Positions 30,098-39,124 of a DNA stretch of 64,000 bases are shown piece by piece. This DNA comes from Rhodopseudomonas palustris (GTDB lineage Bacteria; Pseudomonadota; Alphaproteobacteria; Rhizobiales; Xanthobacteraceae): NCBI RefSeq assembly GCF_013415845.1, contig NZ_CP058907.1:4650001-4714000 (forward strand), written 5' to 3'. Both the position numbers and the translations under genes were made by a program. Numbering within the stretch: the first letter of the stretch is position 1; every line of letters begins with the position of its first letter. Under the pieces are notes generated by a model, which was not told the origin of the DNA, did not search any database, and worked only from the letters and a program-made list of their open reading frames with translations.

Positions 30098-30386
30098 GTG
30101 GCGACTTTTGGCTGAAGGACCGTGCTTCCGGGACACGGCGAGCTTGCGGGCTTTCCCCGGCCTCTACCGTACCCGTCCAGCCTCTGTCGCGGCGGCCGCT
30201 CGTAGTAGCGGCGGACGGCGACCCTCAGCCTCCCGGAGGTCCAGGGCGACGTCCACCCCACACCCGCAGGCGCCACACCCCGCCCCGCGACGACCAGCGT
30301 CCCGGCAACGCGCCCCTCGATGGGGCGGGATGAATAGGAATATAATCCGGGCGCGGAATGTTGTCAAACGACAAGTCGGGAGCGCC

Positions 30387-30475
30387 TAGCCCGTAGGCGA
30401 TTAGCGCAGCGTCATCCGCCGTTTTCATTGCCCCCGCGCATCGGCGGGTTAGGCTTCGGTTAATTCGCCTACGTG
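30387..30475. repeat. Dispersed repeat, family B
   Basis: Diverged copy of the element AGCCCGTAGGGCGGATTAGC...CGGGTTACGCCTTCGG...CGCCCTACGTGC. Better copies lie at 31581-31675, 32092-32192, 32525-32612 and 33985-34079. Its end overlaps the stop codon region of the following minus-strand gene. Confidence 0.7.
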
Positions 30476-31422
30476 CTTAGATACGGCGCGTATTCTGGAT
30501 CAGCTTCCCATATTTGTTTGTGCCCGGAAGGAACAGAGAAGAACGGGAAACTCCATCTGACATCGCGCCCCTCAGCATGTGCCCGCAGCGTCAGGTCAAA
30601 AATAACAACCCCGTCCGTCGGAAATACGAACTCCGCCCTCTCGCGAATTTCGTCAAAATCCAAACAAGCGCTCAAGCCACGACATGGGTCGTACGAGGCG
30701 GGAGCAATCACTTCAACCGAAGCGAATCGCAAGCTCCGGAAACTCACTCCAGGAACCTGATGTATGTCACGCAGGTCATGGAGGTCATTTTCAACGATTA
30801 GGAGATTTTGGCGGCTAAGGCAGCAATTATCCAGAATAGCATCTGCAAGGAGACAGATCGCGCGGACATAGGCTCCCTGCTCCGCATGGCTCAAGGTCAG
30901 CGCCCGCTCCTTACTCACTATGCTGAGAGCATCGTCATCGACGGAAAACGCACCCGAATGGATCACCTTGTTGCGAAATGGCATAAGCACTTTGTAAAGC
31001 GCCCAGAACGCTTTTGAACCCGTAGTCCACGCCGAAAGAGCGAACGGTTCGCTCAGAGCGCCTCGACCTGCAATCTTTTCATAATCTATAACTTTCTCTT
31101 TGAACGCCCACGCCTTCGAACCGTTCGCTCGCAGTATCCATTCCACAATCAAATCGTGCATCTTGAAGGTCGACGCGAACGCCAGAGGCCGAAATTGCGA
31201 AAGCGCGGACCGCACAGCCTCAGCACTGATACTGGCGTAACCAAATGCTGCGACGGTTACAGGACGCAGTCCGTCGACGGTCTTTTCCTTGGAGAGATCA
31301 ATCACCAACTTTGCGTGACTTTCCTCCGTTTGATCGAAAAGTTTCGTCCTGATAAATTCAAGCGCTCCTCGCTCATACGAAATCATCTCGGAAAGTAAAC
31401 TAGCGTCTCCTGCAAACAACAT
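30469..31422 (-). CDS. Hypothetical protein with a HEPN-like motif
   Basis: 317 residues, not recognised as a named family. Base composition is clearly less GC-rich than that of neighbours, suggesting acquired DNA. The N-terminal half is helical; residues 150-155 read R-N-K-V-I-H (PFRNKVIHSG), which fits the R-N-x3-H form of the HEPN ribonuclease motif in a helical context. The C-terminal half looks beta-rich (FPTDGVVIFDLTLRAHAEGRD). No partner nucleotidyltransferase or antitoxin is adjacent. A membrane anchor is absent. Confidence 0.7.
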   Translation of the reverse strand: MLFAGDASLLSEMISYERGALEFIRTKLFDQTEESHAKLVIDLSKEKTVDGLRPVTVAAFGYASISAEAVRSALSQFRPLAFASTFKMHDLIVEWILRANGSKAWAFKEKVIDYEKIAGRGALSEPFALSAWTTGSKAFWALYKVLMPFRNKVIHSGAFSVDDDALSIVSKERALTLSHAEQGAYVRAICLLADAILDNCCLSRQNLLIVENDLHDLRDIHQVPGVSFRSLRFASVEVIAPASYDPCRGLSACLDFDEIRERAEFVFPTDGVVIFDLTLRAHAEGRDVRWSFPFFSVPSGHKQIWEADPEYAPYLST

Positions 31423-31580
31423 GGTGAATACCCCTGAATGAATGCGAGATCAGTTGAATCGGCATTGGTCACGCAAATTTCCAGGATAGCTTGCCACATT
31501 CATCGCGCAACATCGATCGACAGCAAGTGTAGCCCGAAAGCGCTTAGCGACACCCGGGACCTGCGACGATCTCTGCATGA

Positions 31581-31675
31581 AGCCCGTAGGGCGGATTAGC
31601 GGCAGCGTAATCCGCCGTCTTCACTGGCGTCGCGCATCGGCGGGGTACGCCTTCCGCCCTACGTGCTGCGCTCGA
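31581..31675. repeat. Dispersed repeat, family B
   Basis: Good copy of family B. It lies in the 353-bp gap 31423-31775, in which I see no gene. Confidence 0.8.
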
Positions 31676-31775
31676 CACGGCGGCGAGATTTTTTCGACCG
31701 ACATTTAACCCAACGTCGAGTTGCACCTCTGCTCCATCGCGTGCCAGCCTGAACCGATTGATTTGGAGTTTGAGC

Positions 31776-32015
31776 ATGGCGGTATTTCTTAAGATCGTTT
31801 CAGGTGCCTACCTCATCCTGGTTTGGCTGTCGTTCTTCATCGGGCTGCAGGCGCCTTTGTCCCGCGAATTGCAGATGGCTCCGGGCGGCGCCACCATCCT
31901 GCTGTTCCTGATCGCAGTGCTGCTGTCGATCCCCGGTGTCGCGCTGTTCGCGTTCGGCCAATTGGTCGGCGACGTCAGGGCTATTCGCAATTCTTGCCGG
32001 CAGCCGCAGCAGTAA
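31776..32015 (+). CDS. Small two-helix membrane protein, hypothetical
   Basis: 79 residues with two hydrophobic helices (about 5-26 and 38-62) and a basic tail (VRAIRNSCRQPQQ). The ATG at 31776 follows TTGGAG. No family recognised. GC content and codon use resemble the host genome. It stands alone between repeat elements. Confidence 0.6.
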   Translation: MAVFLKIVSGAYLILVWLSFFIGLQAPLSRELQMAPGGATILLFLIAVLLSIPGVALFAFGQLVGDVRAIRNSCRQPQQ

Positions 32016-32724
32016 CTCGGTCCCGCACGATACGTGAGCACCTACGATCTGCCGCGTCTCTATCGATCTTTCGGAACTCCTATCGAGGGCCAGCCCGTAG
32101 GGCGGATTAGCGAAGCGTAATTCGCCGTCTTCATTGGCGCCGCACATCGGCGGGTTACGCCTTCGGCTAACTCGCCCTACGCTCTGATCGCGTCGCGGCG
32201 GCGATCCTTGCCACAACGCCGAGATTCCGGGTTCGCTCGCCTCGCGAGCGCCCCGGAATGACCTGCTTAGCCTCGGTGTACAATCCTCTCTCCCCGTCAT
32301 TCCGGGGCGCGCGGAGCGCGAGCCCGGAATCCATACTCACGAGGGATGCTGTGAGGGCGCGGCGTTGCATCGCGGCGGCAGAATACAAACGACGGTGGTT
32401 ATGGATTCCGGGCCTGCGCGCCGGTGGCGCGCATCCCGGAATGACGCGGGGAGAGGACGTCGTTTCGCGATGCTCTGGACATGCGAACCGCCCGCCCCCC
32501 GTTGCTGCCCCGCATTGACAGTCCTCAGGGCGGATGAGCGCAGCGTCATCCGCCGTCTTCGTTGGCGTCGCGCATTGGCGGGTTACGCCTTCGGCTAACC
32601 CGCCCTACGTGCTCGGCGGCTGCAAGATATTGCACGACATCGCACCAAACGATTCAAAGCTCGGGCACATGGAAGGGCGGCCACGATCGCGGTAGTGTGC
32701 CGCGAAGCTCAAACCGAGACCACG
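32016..32724. repeat. Gene-free 709 bp packed with repeat families A and B
   Basis: Contains family B at 32092-32192, family A palindromes at 32221-32262, 32296-32333 and 32403-32445, and family B again at 32525-32612. The block 32281-32520 is repeated almost unchanged at 34209-34450. No coding frame with a ribosome site is apparent. Confidence 0.8.
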
Positions 32725-33354
32725 ATGCGGACCACAACGGCAATCATCGAACGGGCCAGGCGCACCGCGAACGGGTTCAAGGATCTCGAACTGGCGGCCG
32801 ACGAGGTGATCGCGTCCGGCGATGCGGCAGGAGCGAAAGAGATCGCGCTGGAGCTGTTGCGATCCGAGGTCCATCAAGCCCGCTGTGTGGCAACGTTCAT
32901 TCTCGGGCGTCTCGCGGCTGGCGATGGCGATGCGCTCGCCGTGCTGAAACAGCGCGTCAGTTTGGACGACGATTGGCGCGTGCAGGAGATTTTGGCCAAA
33001 GCGTTCGACCGGTTCTGCGCGGACACCGGCTATGAGGCCGCGCTGCCGACCATCCGGGAGTGGTTGTCGGCGACCTCCGCCAACACAAGGCGCGCCGTGA
33101 CCGAGGGGCTGCGGATATGGACGGCGCGGCCTTACTTCCGCGCCCATCCCGAAGCCGCCGTCGCGCTGCTGTCGCCGCTGCGGAACGACGACAGCGAGTC
33201 CTTGCGCAAGTCGGTCGGCAACGCCCTGCGCGACATCAGCAAGAAGCACCCCGATCTGATCCGCAGCGAAGTCGCGACCTGGACTCTGGACCAGCAGGGC
33301 GTTCGACAAGTCCACAAGCTGGCCACGCGCCTCCTGACATCCCCTGCTGCATAA
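32725..33354 (+). CDS. DNA alkylation repair (AlkC/AlkD-like HEAT-repeat) protein
   Basis: 209 residues, all-helical HEAT-like repeats. Segments such as HQARCVATFILGRLA, DDWRVQEILAKAFDRF and SESLRKSVGNALRDISKKHPD resemble the AlkC/AlkD DNA glycosylase superfamily, which excises alkylated bases without base flipping. It is short compared with AlkD (about 235), so function is likely but not certain. I chose the ATG at 32725; a GTG at 32695 is also in frame. Confidence 0.72.
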   Translation: MRTTTAIIERARRTANGFKDLELAADEVIASGDAAGAKEIALELLRSEVHQARCVATFILGRLAAGDGDALAVLKQRVSLDDDWRVQEILAKAFDRFCADTGYEAALPTIREWLSATSANTRRAVTEGLRIWTARPYFRAHPEAAVALLSPLRNDDSESLRKSVGNALRDISKKHPDLIRSEVATWTLDQQGVRQVHKLATRLLTSPAA

Positions 33355-33559
33355 AGCCCGCCTTGGGCGCGGACGGCAGGATCAGTGCAGCGTCATCCGC
33401 CGCCTTGCCGGCGCGGCAATGCCATTACAGTTTGACTCAAATAGTTCCGATCCGCTGCACTGTCCGAGCAACGATCTTGTAGCACGATCCGATCGTACGC
33501 CTTTCGTAACGGATTGTCGGAATGATCGTGCCCTGCGTCAAGATTTGATCGGAGTTATT

Positions 33560-33985
33560 ATGCGTCACGCCCTTCTTTGCCTTCTCCTCGGAGCCCTTTC
33601 CTTTTGCTCCAGCCTAGTTCGCGCCGAGCCGACTTCTTTGACATCTTTGCCGGGTGAATGGCTCCAGGTGGATTCAAACGCTGGCCACTGTGCTGATTGC
33701 CGCATCGTGATTGAAGAGAGCGGGAGCGATTTCACTGTCAAAGCGAACAACGGCTGGTCGGCTGTCGTTCGACAGAGCTTCGAAGGAAAGCCTTATGTGG
33801 CTGGAAAGGGAAGTTGGCGTCCGAATATCCGAGGCTTCTACGGAGGAAAGCAGTTCTATCTCAACCTCGGCATGAAGGATGACCATCTTCTCATGCTGAT
33901 GACGGTGCCGCGCCCAGACGGCAGGACGAACAACATTAAATCGATATTCAAAAGACATGAAGTGTCTGACGGGAAGCAAACGTAG
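33560..33985 (+). CDS. Secreted hypothetical protein
   Basis: 141 residues with a clear signal peptide (MRHALLCLLLGALSFCSSLVRA, cleavage near residue 22). The mature part is a small beta-rich domain with a cysteine pair in HCADC and the pattern LPGEWLQVDS. GC content is lower than that of neighbours. No family recognised; lipocalin-like small domains are possible. Its final codon touches a family B repeat. Confidence 0.65.
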   Translation: MRHALLCLLLGALSFCSSLVRAEPTSLTSLPGEWLQVDSNAGHCADCRIVIEESGSDFTVKANNGWSAVVRQSFEGKPYVAGKGSWRPNIRGFYGGKQFYLNLGMKDDHLLMLMTVPRPDGRTNNIKSIFKRHEVSDGKQT

Positions 33986-34450
33986 CCGTCGGACGGATAA
34001 CCGCAGCGTGATCGGCCCTCTTCATTGACACCGCATATCGACGGGTGACGCCTTCGGCTAGCCTGCCCTACGTGCTCCTGTCCGCCGCAACTCACTGCCC
34101 GTATCGCCCTCACCCCAGCCCTCTCCCGCAAGCGGGAGAGGGGGCGCGCCGCGATATGGGGAGACGCCGGTTTCGCTTAGTTCGACCCATCTCCGAATCC
34201 TGATCGTGCAATCCTCTCTCCACGTCATTCCGGGGCGCGCGGAGCGCGAGCCCGGAATCCATACTCACGGGGGATGCGGTGAGGTCGCGGCGTTGCATCG
34301 CTGCGGCAAAATACAAACGGCGGTGGTTATGGATTCCGGGCCTGCGCGCAGGGGCGCGCATCCCGGAAATGACGCGGGGAGAGGACGGCGTGTCGCGAGA
34401 CGCTGCAGGTGCGGAGCGCCCCTGCCCCGCGGCGCTGCCCCGCATTGACA
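33985..34450. repeat. Repeat block: family B, palindrome, family A and duplicated 240-bp segment
   Basis: Family B at 33985-34079, the CCCTCTCCCGC palindrome at 34119-34142, and family A copies at 34224-34261 and 34331-34373. The last two lie within the 242-bp segment 34209-34450 that duplicates 32281-32520. There is no gene in the gap 33986-34480. Confidence 0.8.
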
Positions 34451-34480
34451 GGGCTGCGGGGTGCGGCCGAGACTTCGGCC

Positions 34481-34741
34481 ATGGTGTATTTCTGGCTTCT
34501 GATCGCGATCGTGGTCACCGGCGGCGTGGCGGCGATCGTCAACGACACCGCTTATGGCGGCGCGCTGTTCGACTCCTCGACGGTGGTCGGCGTCGCGATG
34601 CTGTCGGCGCTGACGCTGTTCGTCGGCCGCGGCATGCTGCGCGGGACCACCACCAGCCAATGGCTGAACCACGCCCTGATCTGGGCCGCGATCGTGCTCG
34701 CCGTGGCGGTGGCGTATCGGCTGTGGCCGATGCTGAGCTGA
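34481..34741 (+). CDS. Small membrane protein, three helices, hypothetical
   Basis: 86 residues with hydrophobic segments at about 3-20, 34-50 and 65-82 (LIWAAIVLAVAVAYRLWPML). No family recognised. Its start lies 30 bp after the duplicated repeat block, and no strong ribosome site is visible, so the start is moderately sure. It converges on an AraC-type regulator. Confidence 0.55.
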   Translation: MVYFWLLIAIVVTGGVAAIVNDTAYGGALFDSSTVVGVAMLSALTLFVGRGMLRGTTTSQWLNHALIWAAIVLAVAVAYRLWPMLS

Positions 34742-34756
34742 GGCGCTCCGGCGCGG

Positions 34757-35755
34757 CTATCGAACGCCGCGGAAACGGCGTCCCCTTGCCAGCGTATCTG
34801 ACGGATTCTCGCCGAACGTCTTGCGATAATCCTTGGCGAAATGACCGAGATGCGGAAAGCCGCATTGCACCGCGATGGCGCCGACCGAGGCGTCGCCGCC
34901 GGCCTCCAGCAGCAGCTGCCGCACCCGCTCCATCCGAACCCGCTTGGCAAAGGCCATCGGCGAATAGCCGCGGGTGCGCTGAAACGCCTTGAACACGGTG
35001 CGGGCGCTCATGCCGGTCAGCTCCACCAGCTTCTCGATCGTGAGCGACTCGTTCCAATTGGCCTCGATGTACTCCTCGACCAGCTTGGCGTGGCGCGACG
35101 CGGCGTCCTTCTCGGCGACGCCGAGATAGCTGCTGAAATTGTGTTTACAGGCGTGCAGGAAGGCGACCGCGGTCGCCTGCTCGAGCTCGGCCAGATATTG
35201 CGACGGCAACGACACCTTGGTGGCGTTCAGCGTGCCGCCGAAGAACAGCGTCAGCTGGCGCAGATTTTCCGAGTGCGGATAGTCGTTGTCGGCCACCGGC
35301 TCGAATGCGAGCGGCGCATTCGGCTTGCCGCCAAGCAGCCCGGCGAGCGTCCGTTCCAGCGCACTGAGCCGGACGCCGAGAAACAGCTGTTCGAACTCGG
35401 CATCGAACTGATAGTCGCGCCCCTGACCGGGCGGACAAATGCACGACTGCCGGGCATTGGTGGCGACCCGCCGATTTCCGACCATGGTGATGGCGCTGCC
35501 GCTCAGCGCGAGCTGCAGGCCGACGAAATCGTCCGGCGGCAGCCGCAGCCGCGACGGCACGGTCGCCCAGCTATAGGCCATCTCGATATCGCTCAGCCGG
35601 ACGAAATTGAGCCGCGCCCTGAAGCCGTCGCGATCCGAGACCTCGACCGAGGCATCGCCGAACACAGACTTGAGTGCGGATTCGAAATCGGTCGGATTGG
35701 AACCGCGCACCATGGGAAACCGATCGAGCGGCTCCCCGAGTAGATCAATCTTCAT
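34757..35755 (-). CDS. AraC-family transcriptional regulator
   Basis: 332 residues. The N-terminal part (about 30-200) matches the AraC-binding-like domain found in regulators of aromatic or amino compounds; the C-terminal 100 residues carry two HTH units (LTIEKLVELTGMSARTVFKA and AIAVQCGFPHLGHFAKDYRK, then FGENPSDTL). The end is Arg-rich. The inducer is unknown. No adjacent target operon is obvious, as the next genes converge or lie far away. Confidence 0.9.
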   Translation of the reverse strand: MKIDLLGEPLDRFPMVRGSNPTDFESALKSVFGDASVEVSDRDGFRARLNFVRLSDIEMAYSWATVPSRLRLPPDDFVGLQLALSGSAITMVGNRRVATNARQSCICPPGQGRDYQFDAEFEQLFLGVRLSALERTLAGLLGGKPNAPLAFEPVADNDYPHSENLRQLTLFFGGTLNATKVSLPSQYLAELEQATAVAFLHACKHNFSSYLGVAEKDAASRHAKLVEEYIEANWNESLTIEKLVELTGMSARTVFKAFQRTRGYSPMAFAKRVRMERVRQLLLEAGGDASVGAIAVQCGFPHLGHFAKDYRKTFGENPSDTLARGRRFRGVR

Positions 35756-36272
35756 CGCTCAAACCAAACCCATCCTGGGAATATAGCGCATTCCTGCTCC
35801 GCAGGAGCGCCTCAACCGCGACCGAGCGACGCATATCAGGCCGCATCCGATGCAGCGATCGGACGAAGGATTCATTGCGGGAGGAAGGATCGCGGCCAGC
35901 GTGCCCAACAGCTTGCTACCGACTACCAGTCTCCGCCGCAGCACGACGGCGGGATGATTCGGACGCCTGCCGCGACGCTGATTCCGGTCGCGGGCGGCGA
36001 CTGGATAACGGGGGCACTGGGTGAGAGAAACACGCGCCGATTGCTCACATCCGAGCAATCGAGTCAACGTAACTACGCGTGCAGTTTTCAAGTCCATCTC
36101 AATCATCGCGGGACTAACAGTCGCAATTCGTCGCATCCGCCGCCGAACTACCTGATCGGCGCTTGAATGTCATCCCGGCGGAACCTTAACTGCAACGCGC
36201 CTCGCGCGCAGTCAGCGCCACTCAGCAAGATGCGCCCCGCAACCGCACCGACCGACGAACAATTCCGCCATC
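35756..36272. other. 517-bp region without a recognised gene
   Basis: Lies between divergent AraC and TadG-like genes. Composition is less GC-rich near 36050-36150. I see no strong hairpin, tRNA or coding frame; it probably holds both promoters. Confidence 0.4.
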
Positions 36273-37451
36273 ATGAAACCCCGCTTCCTTCGCGACCGAT
36301 CCGCCAACGTCGCAGTGATCTTCGCCATCGCGCTTATTCCCCTGCTGGGCGCCGTCGGCAGCGCGGTGGACTACACGATCGCGTCCAATCAGCGGATGAA
36401 GATGCAGACCGCACTCGACTCTGCGGTGCTGGCCGGCGTGCTGGAGCCGACCGACGCGGCGAAGATCGCGCGGGCGAACGCGGCCTTCACGGCGAACTTC
36501 CAGCCGAGCTGGTCGGCGGCGACCGCGAGCTTCACGGTGAACGGCGGCGAGCTCAGCGGCTCGGCGAACTCGACGGTGCCGACGCAGTTTCTCGGCGTGC
36601 TCGGCATCAAGACGATGACCATCGCGGCGCAGTCGGCGGCGGTTGCGACATCGAAGCGCAAGGTGTGCATCCTGCTGACGGCTTCGCCGGACGCTCAGGC
36701 GTTTCTGGTCAATTCCGGCGCCAAACTGACCGGACCAACCTGTGAGATCCACGTCGCCTCGACAGCCGGCGTCGCCGGCATGATCAATTCGGGCACGACG
36801 CTGGACGTCGGCAAGGTCTGCATCAAGGGAAGCGCGACGCAGAATGGCGGACCTTACCCGGTGGCGTCGACCGGCTGCGCGGCGATCGCCAATCCGTTCG
36901 TCGGCGCCTTGCCGCCGGTGTCGGCACCGGGCTGCAGCTTCACCAACCAGACCTACAGCGCCGGCAACGTCACGCTGTCGCCGGGCACCTATTGCGGATC
37001 GACCAATTTCAACGGGTCGGGAACGCTCACGCTCAGGCCGGGCCTGTACGTGATCAAGAACGGCGCGATGATCTTCAACTCCGGCTGGACCGTGTCCGGC
37101 ACCGGCGTGACGTTCTATCTGGCCGACCAGAACGCCACGCTCACCTTCAACGGCAACGTCACCGCCAAGCTGTCGGCGCCGAGCAGCGGCAGCTATGCGG
37201 ACATCCTGATGTTCGAGCCGGACGGGCTCAACCGCACCAACCTGCCGATCAACGGCACTGCCGGCAGCAGCTGGACCGGCATGATGTACTTGCCGAGCCG
37301 CGACGTCACCATCAACTCGGTGTCGAATGTCGTCGCCGACTCGGTGACCATGGTATTCGCCACGCTGACGCTGAACGCGACCAACTGGTCGATCCAACCC
37401 AGCCCCTCCGCCCCCGCCGCCACCCTGACCGGCGCGCGGCTGTCGCGATAG
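36273..37451 (+). CDS. TadE/TadG-like pilus-assembly family protein
   Basis: 392 residues. The N-terminus (RDRSANVAVIFAIALIPLLGAVGSAVDYT) is the hallmark TadG/TadE membrane segment, which anchors a periplasmic domain. The remainder is rich in Gly, Ser, Thr and Asn with repeated beta-strand patterns (LTLRPGLYVIKNGAMIF, ATLTFNGNVTAKL), suggesting a right-handed beta or adhesin-like fold. It lacks a von Willebrand domain and stands alone, with no tad/cpa genes in the window. Role in pilus assembly or surface contact is inferred from the N-terminus only. Confidence 0.78.
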   Translation: MKPRFLRDRSANVAVIFAIALIPLLGAVGSAVDYTIASNQRMKMQTALDSAVLAGVLEPTDAAKIARANAAFTANFQPSWSAATASFTVNGGELSGSANSTVPTQFLGVLGIKTMTIAAQSAAVATSKRKVCILLTASPDAQAFLVNSGAKLTGPTCEIHVASTAGVAGMINSGTTLDVGKVCIKGSATQNGGPYPVASTGCAAIANPFVGALPPVSAPGCSFTNQTYSAGNVTLSPGTYCGSTNFNGSGTLTLRPGLYVIKNGAMIFNSGWTVSGTGVTFYLADQNATLTFNGNVTAKLSAPSSGSYADILMFEPDGLNRTNLPINGTAGSSWTGMMYLPSRDVTINSVSNVVADSVTMVFATLTLNATNWSIQPSPSAPAATLTGARLSR

Positions 37452-37640
37452 CCGGGCGGCCGAGAGCCGCAGCATCCGGGAGCTTTCAGCCAGTGGGCTT
37501 TCAGGCGCTGGCGCGCCGGCATGGCGGGAAGGAAGCGCCGAGGTGATTTGACGCCGCGCAAGGAAGCTTAAAGCACAGCCCTCCTCAATGGCGTGGGGAG
37601 GATTGGCTGATGGCTTGGCTCCGTCTAAACCAGCGCGGTG

Positions 37641-38114
37641 ATGAGTGATTCTGCGCATTTATATCGATTGCTGTATGTCAGCGAGAATCGGATCGAGGGC
37701 GATGTCGCGCATGTCACCCGTGAGATCGAAGGCATCCTCGCCACCTCGCGCCGCAACAACGACGCGCTCGGCCTGACCGGCGCCCTGATCTTCAATTGCG
37801 GCTTCTTCGCCCAGGTGCTGGAAGGCCCGCGCGAGACCGTGGAGCGGATCTTCGAGGTGATCCGCCACGACCCGCGCCACAACAAAATCCAGGTGATGTC
37901 GGCCGCCGAGGTCGCGGACCGCGAATTCCCGAACTGGACCATGGCCTATATCGGCCGCTCCCCGAGCTGGGAGAAGGCGCTCGGCTGGATCAAGGACGAC
38001 ACCCACTTCGCCCCCGACGAACGCTGCGACCGGCTGTTCAAAATCGTCATGGAAATGGCCTACGACGCCGAACTGTCGCCCGACCGGACGTTCGCGGCGC
38101 CGGGCAAGAGCTGA
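37641..38114 (+). CDS. BLUF-domain blue-light photoreceptor
   Basis: 157 residues, a stand-alone short BLUF protein that binds FAD. The conserved photoactive Tyr is Tyr12 (RLLYVSEN), the flavin-contacting Asn is Asn40 (TSRRNNDALGLTGALIF) and Gln58 lies in FAQVLEG; the spacing Asn-to-Gln of 18 matches AppA as I recall it. RHNKIQVMS and FPNWTMAYIG complete the domain. A C-terminal helix pair (about 110-157) takes the place of an output domain. A GTG three bases upstream is an alternative start. It converges on a LysR gene and lies 6.4 kb from LH2 genes. Confidence 0.94.
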   Translation: MSDSAHLYRLLYVSENRIEGDVAHVTREIEGILATSRRNNDALGLTGALIFNCGFFAQVLEGPRETVERIFEVIRHDPRHNKIQVMSAAEVADREFPNWTMAYIGRSPSWEKALGWIKDDTHFAPDERCDRLFKIVMEMAYDAELSPDRTFAAPGKS

Positions 38115-38126
38115 GGGCGCGGCGCC

Positions 38127-39032
38127 TCACTCGCGCGGGCTCTGGGCGCGGAGGTAGTTCAGCATCCACTGGGCGGCGGGGCCGAGCGGGCGGCCGGCGA
38201 GGTGCGCGGCGGTCATCACCAGCCGCGCGGTGTGGTCTTCGAATTCGAGCGGCTGAATCAGCTTCAGCCGGCCGGCTTCGACATCGTCCGCCACCAGATG
38301 GGTCGGCATGCTGCCCCAGCCGAGCCCCGCCAGCAGCATCGCGTGCTTGGTGCCGAGATCGGCCAGCCGCCAGGTCTGCGTCGACAGCACGCCGTAGTCG
38401 CGCCCCTCGGTCAGCGCCGAGCGGTCGGTGAGCACGAGCTGCACGTAGCGGCGCAGCACGTCGGTCGGGATCGCGCCCTCGATCGCGGCGAGCGGATGAT
38501 CCTGCGCCACCACCGGCAACAGCTGCACGGTGGACAGCGGATAGCGCTTCAGCTCGGGCTGATCGCTGAACGGCTCCGGCACCAGCCCGATCACGCAGGT
38601 GCCGTTCAGCACCAGTTCGGCCGAGGCGCCGAGCGACTGCACGAAGATCCGCGGCGGCACGGTGGGAAACGCGTCGGTGAAGGCGCGCAGCGCATCGACC
38701 ATCCGCGGCATCGGAAACATCGAGTCCAGCACCAGCGTCAGTTCCGGCTCCAGGCCACCGGCGAGGCTGCGGGCCTGATCGCGGAACGCCGCCGCCTCCT
38801 CGGCGATCCGCCGCGCCCGCGCCAGCAGCGCGCGGCCGGCCTCGGTCAGCACCGGCCGATAGCCGGAGCGATCGAACAGCGCGACGCCGATCTGCTGCTC
38901 CAGCTTCTGCACCCCGTAGGTGACGGCCGACTGCGCCCGCCGCAGCTTGCGGGCGGCGCCGGAGAAGCTGCCTTCGTCCGCCACGGTGAGCAGCAGCTGG
39001 AGCTGGTCGAGGGTGAGGCCGTCATTCATCAT
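38127..39032 (-). CDS. LysR-family transcriptional regulator
   Basis: 301 residues. The N-terminal winged HTH (LTLDQLQLLLTVADEGSFSGAARKLRRAQSAVTYGVQKLE) is followed by a substrate-binding domain (about 95-295). It is divergent from the YceI gene, with 92 bp between, and an 8-bp inverted repeat sits in that gap. The usual LysR layout suggests it controls the YceI-nitroreductase-dioxygenase run. Ligand unknown. Confidence 0.93.
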   Translation of the reverse strand: MMNDGLTLDQLQLLLTVADEGSFSGAARKLRRAQSAVTYGVQKLEQQIGVALFDRSGYRPVLTEAGRALLARARRIAEEAAAFRDQARSLAGGLEPELTLVLDSMFPMPRMVDALRAFTDAFPTVPPRIFVQSLGASAELVLNGTCVIGLVPEPFSDQPELKRYPLSTVQLLPVVAQDHPLAAIEGAIPTDVLRRYVQLVLTDRSALTEGRDYGVLSTQTWRLADLGTKHAMLLAGLGWGSMPTHLVADDVEAGRLKLIQPLEFEDHTARLVMTAAHLAGRPLGPAAQWMLNYLRAQSPRE

Positions 39033-39041
39033 CGAAATTTT

Positions 39042-39067
39042 AGATGAAGATCAGCAAAACTTCATCT
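39042..39067. promoter_or_regulatory. Inverted repeat in the LysR/YceI intergenic region
   Basis: Perfect AGATGAAG-N10-CTTCATCT in a 92-bp divergent promoter gap. Position and symmetry suit the LysR recognition site. It is AT-rich relative to its surroundings. Confidence 0.6.
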
Positions 39068-39124
39068 CTTTCTTAGTCGGGCGGGCGCTCTTAAGTCAGG
39101 GGGAGAGCCAAACTGGAGGACGAC

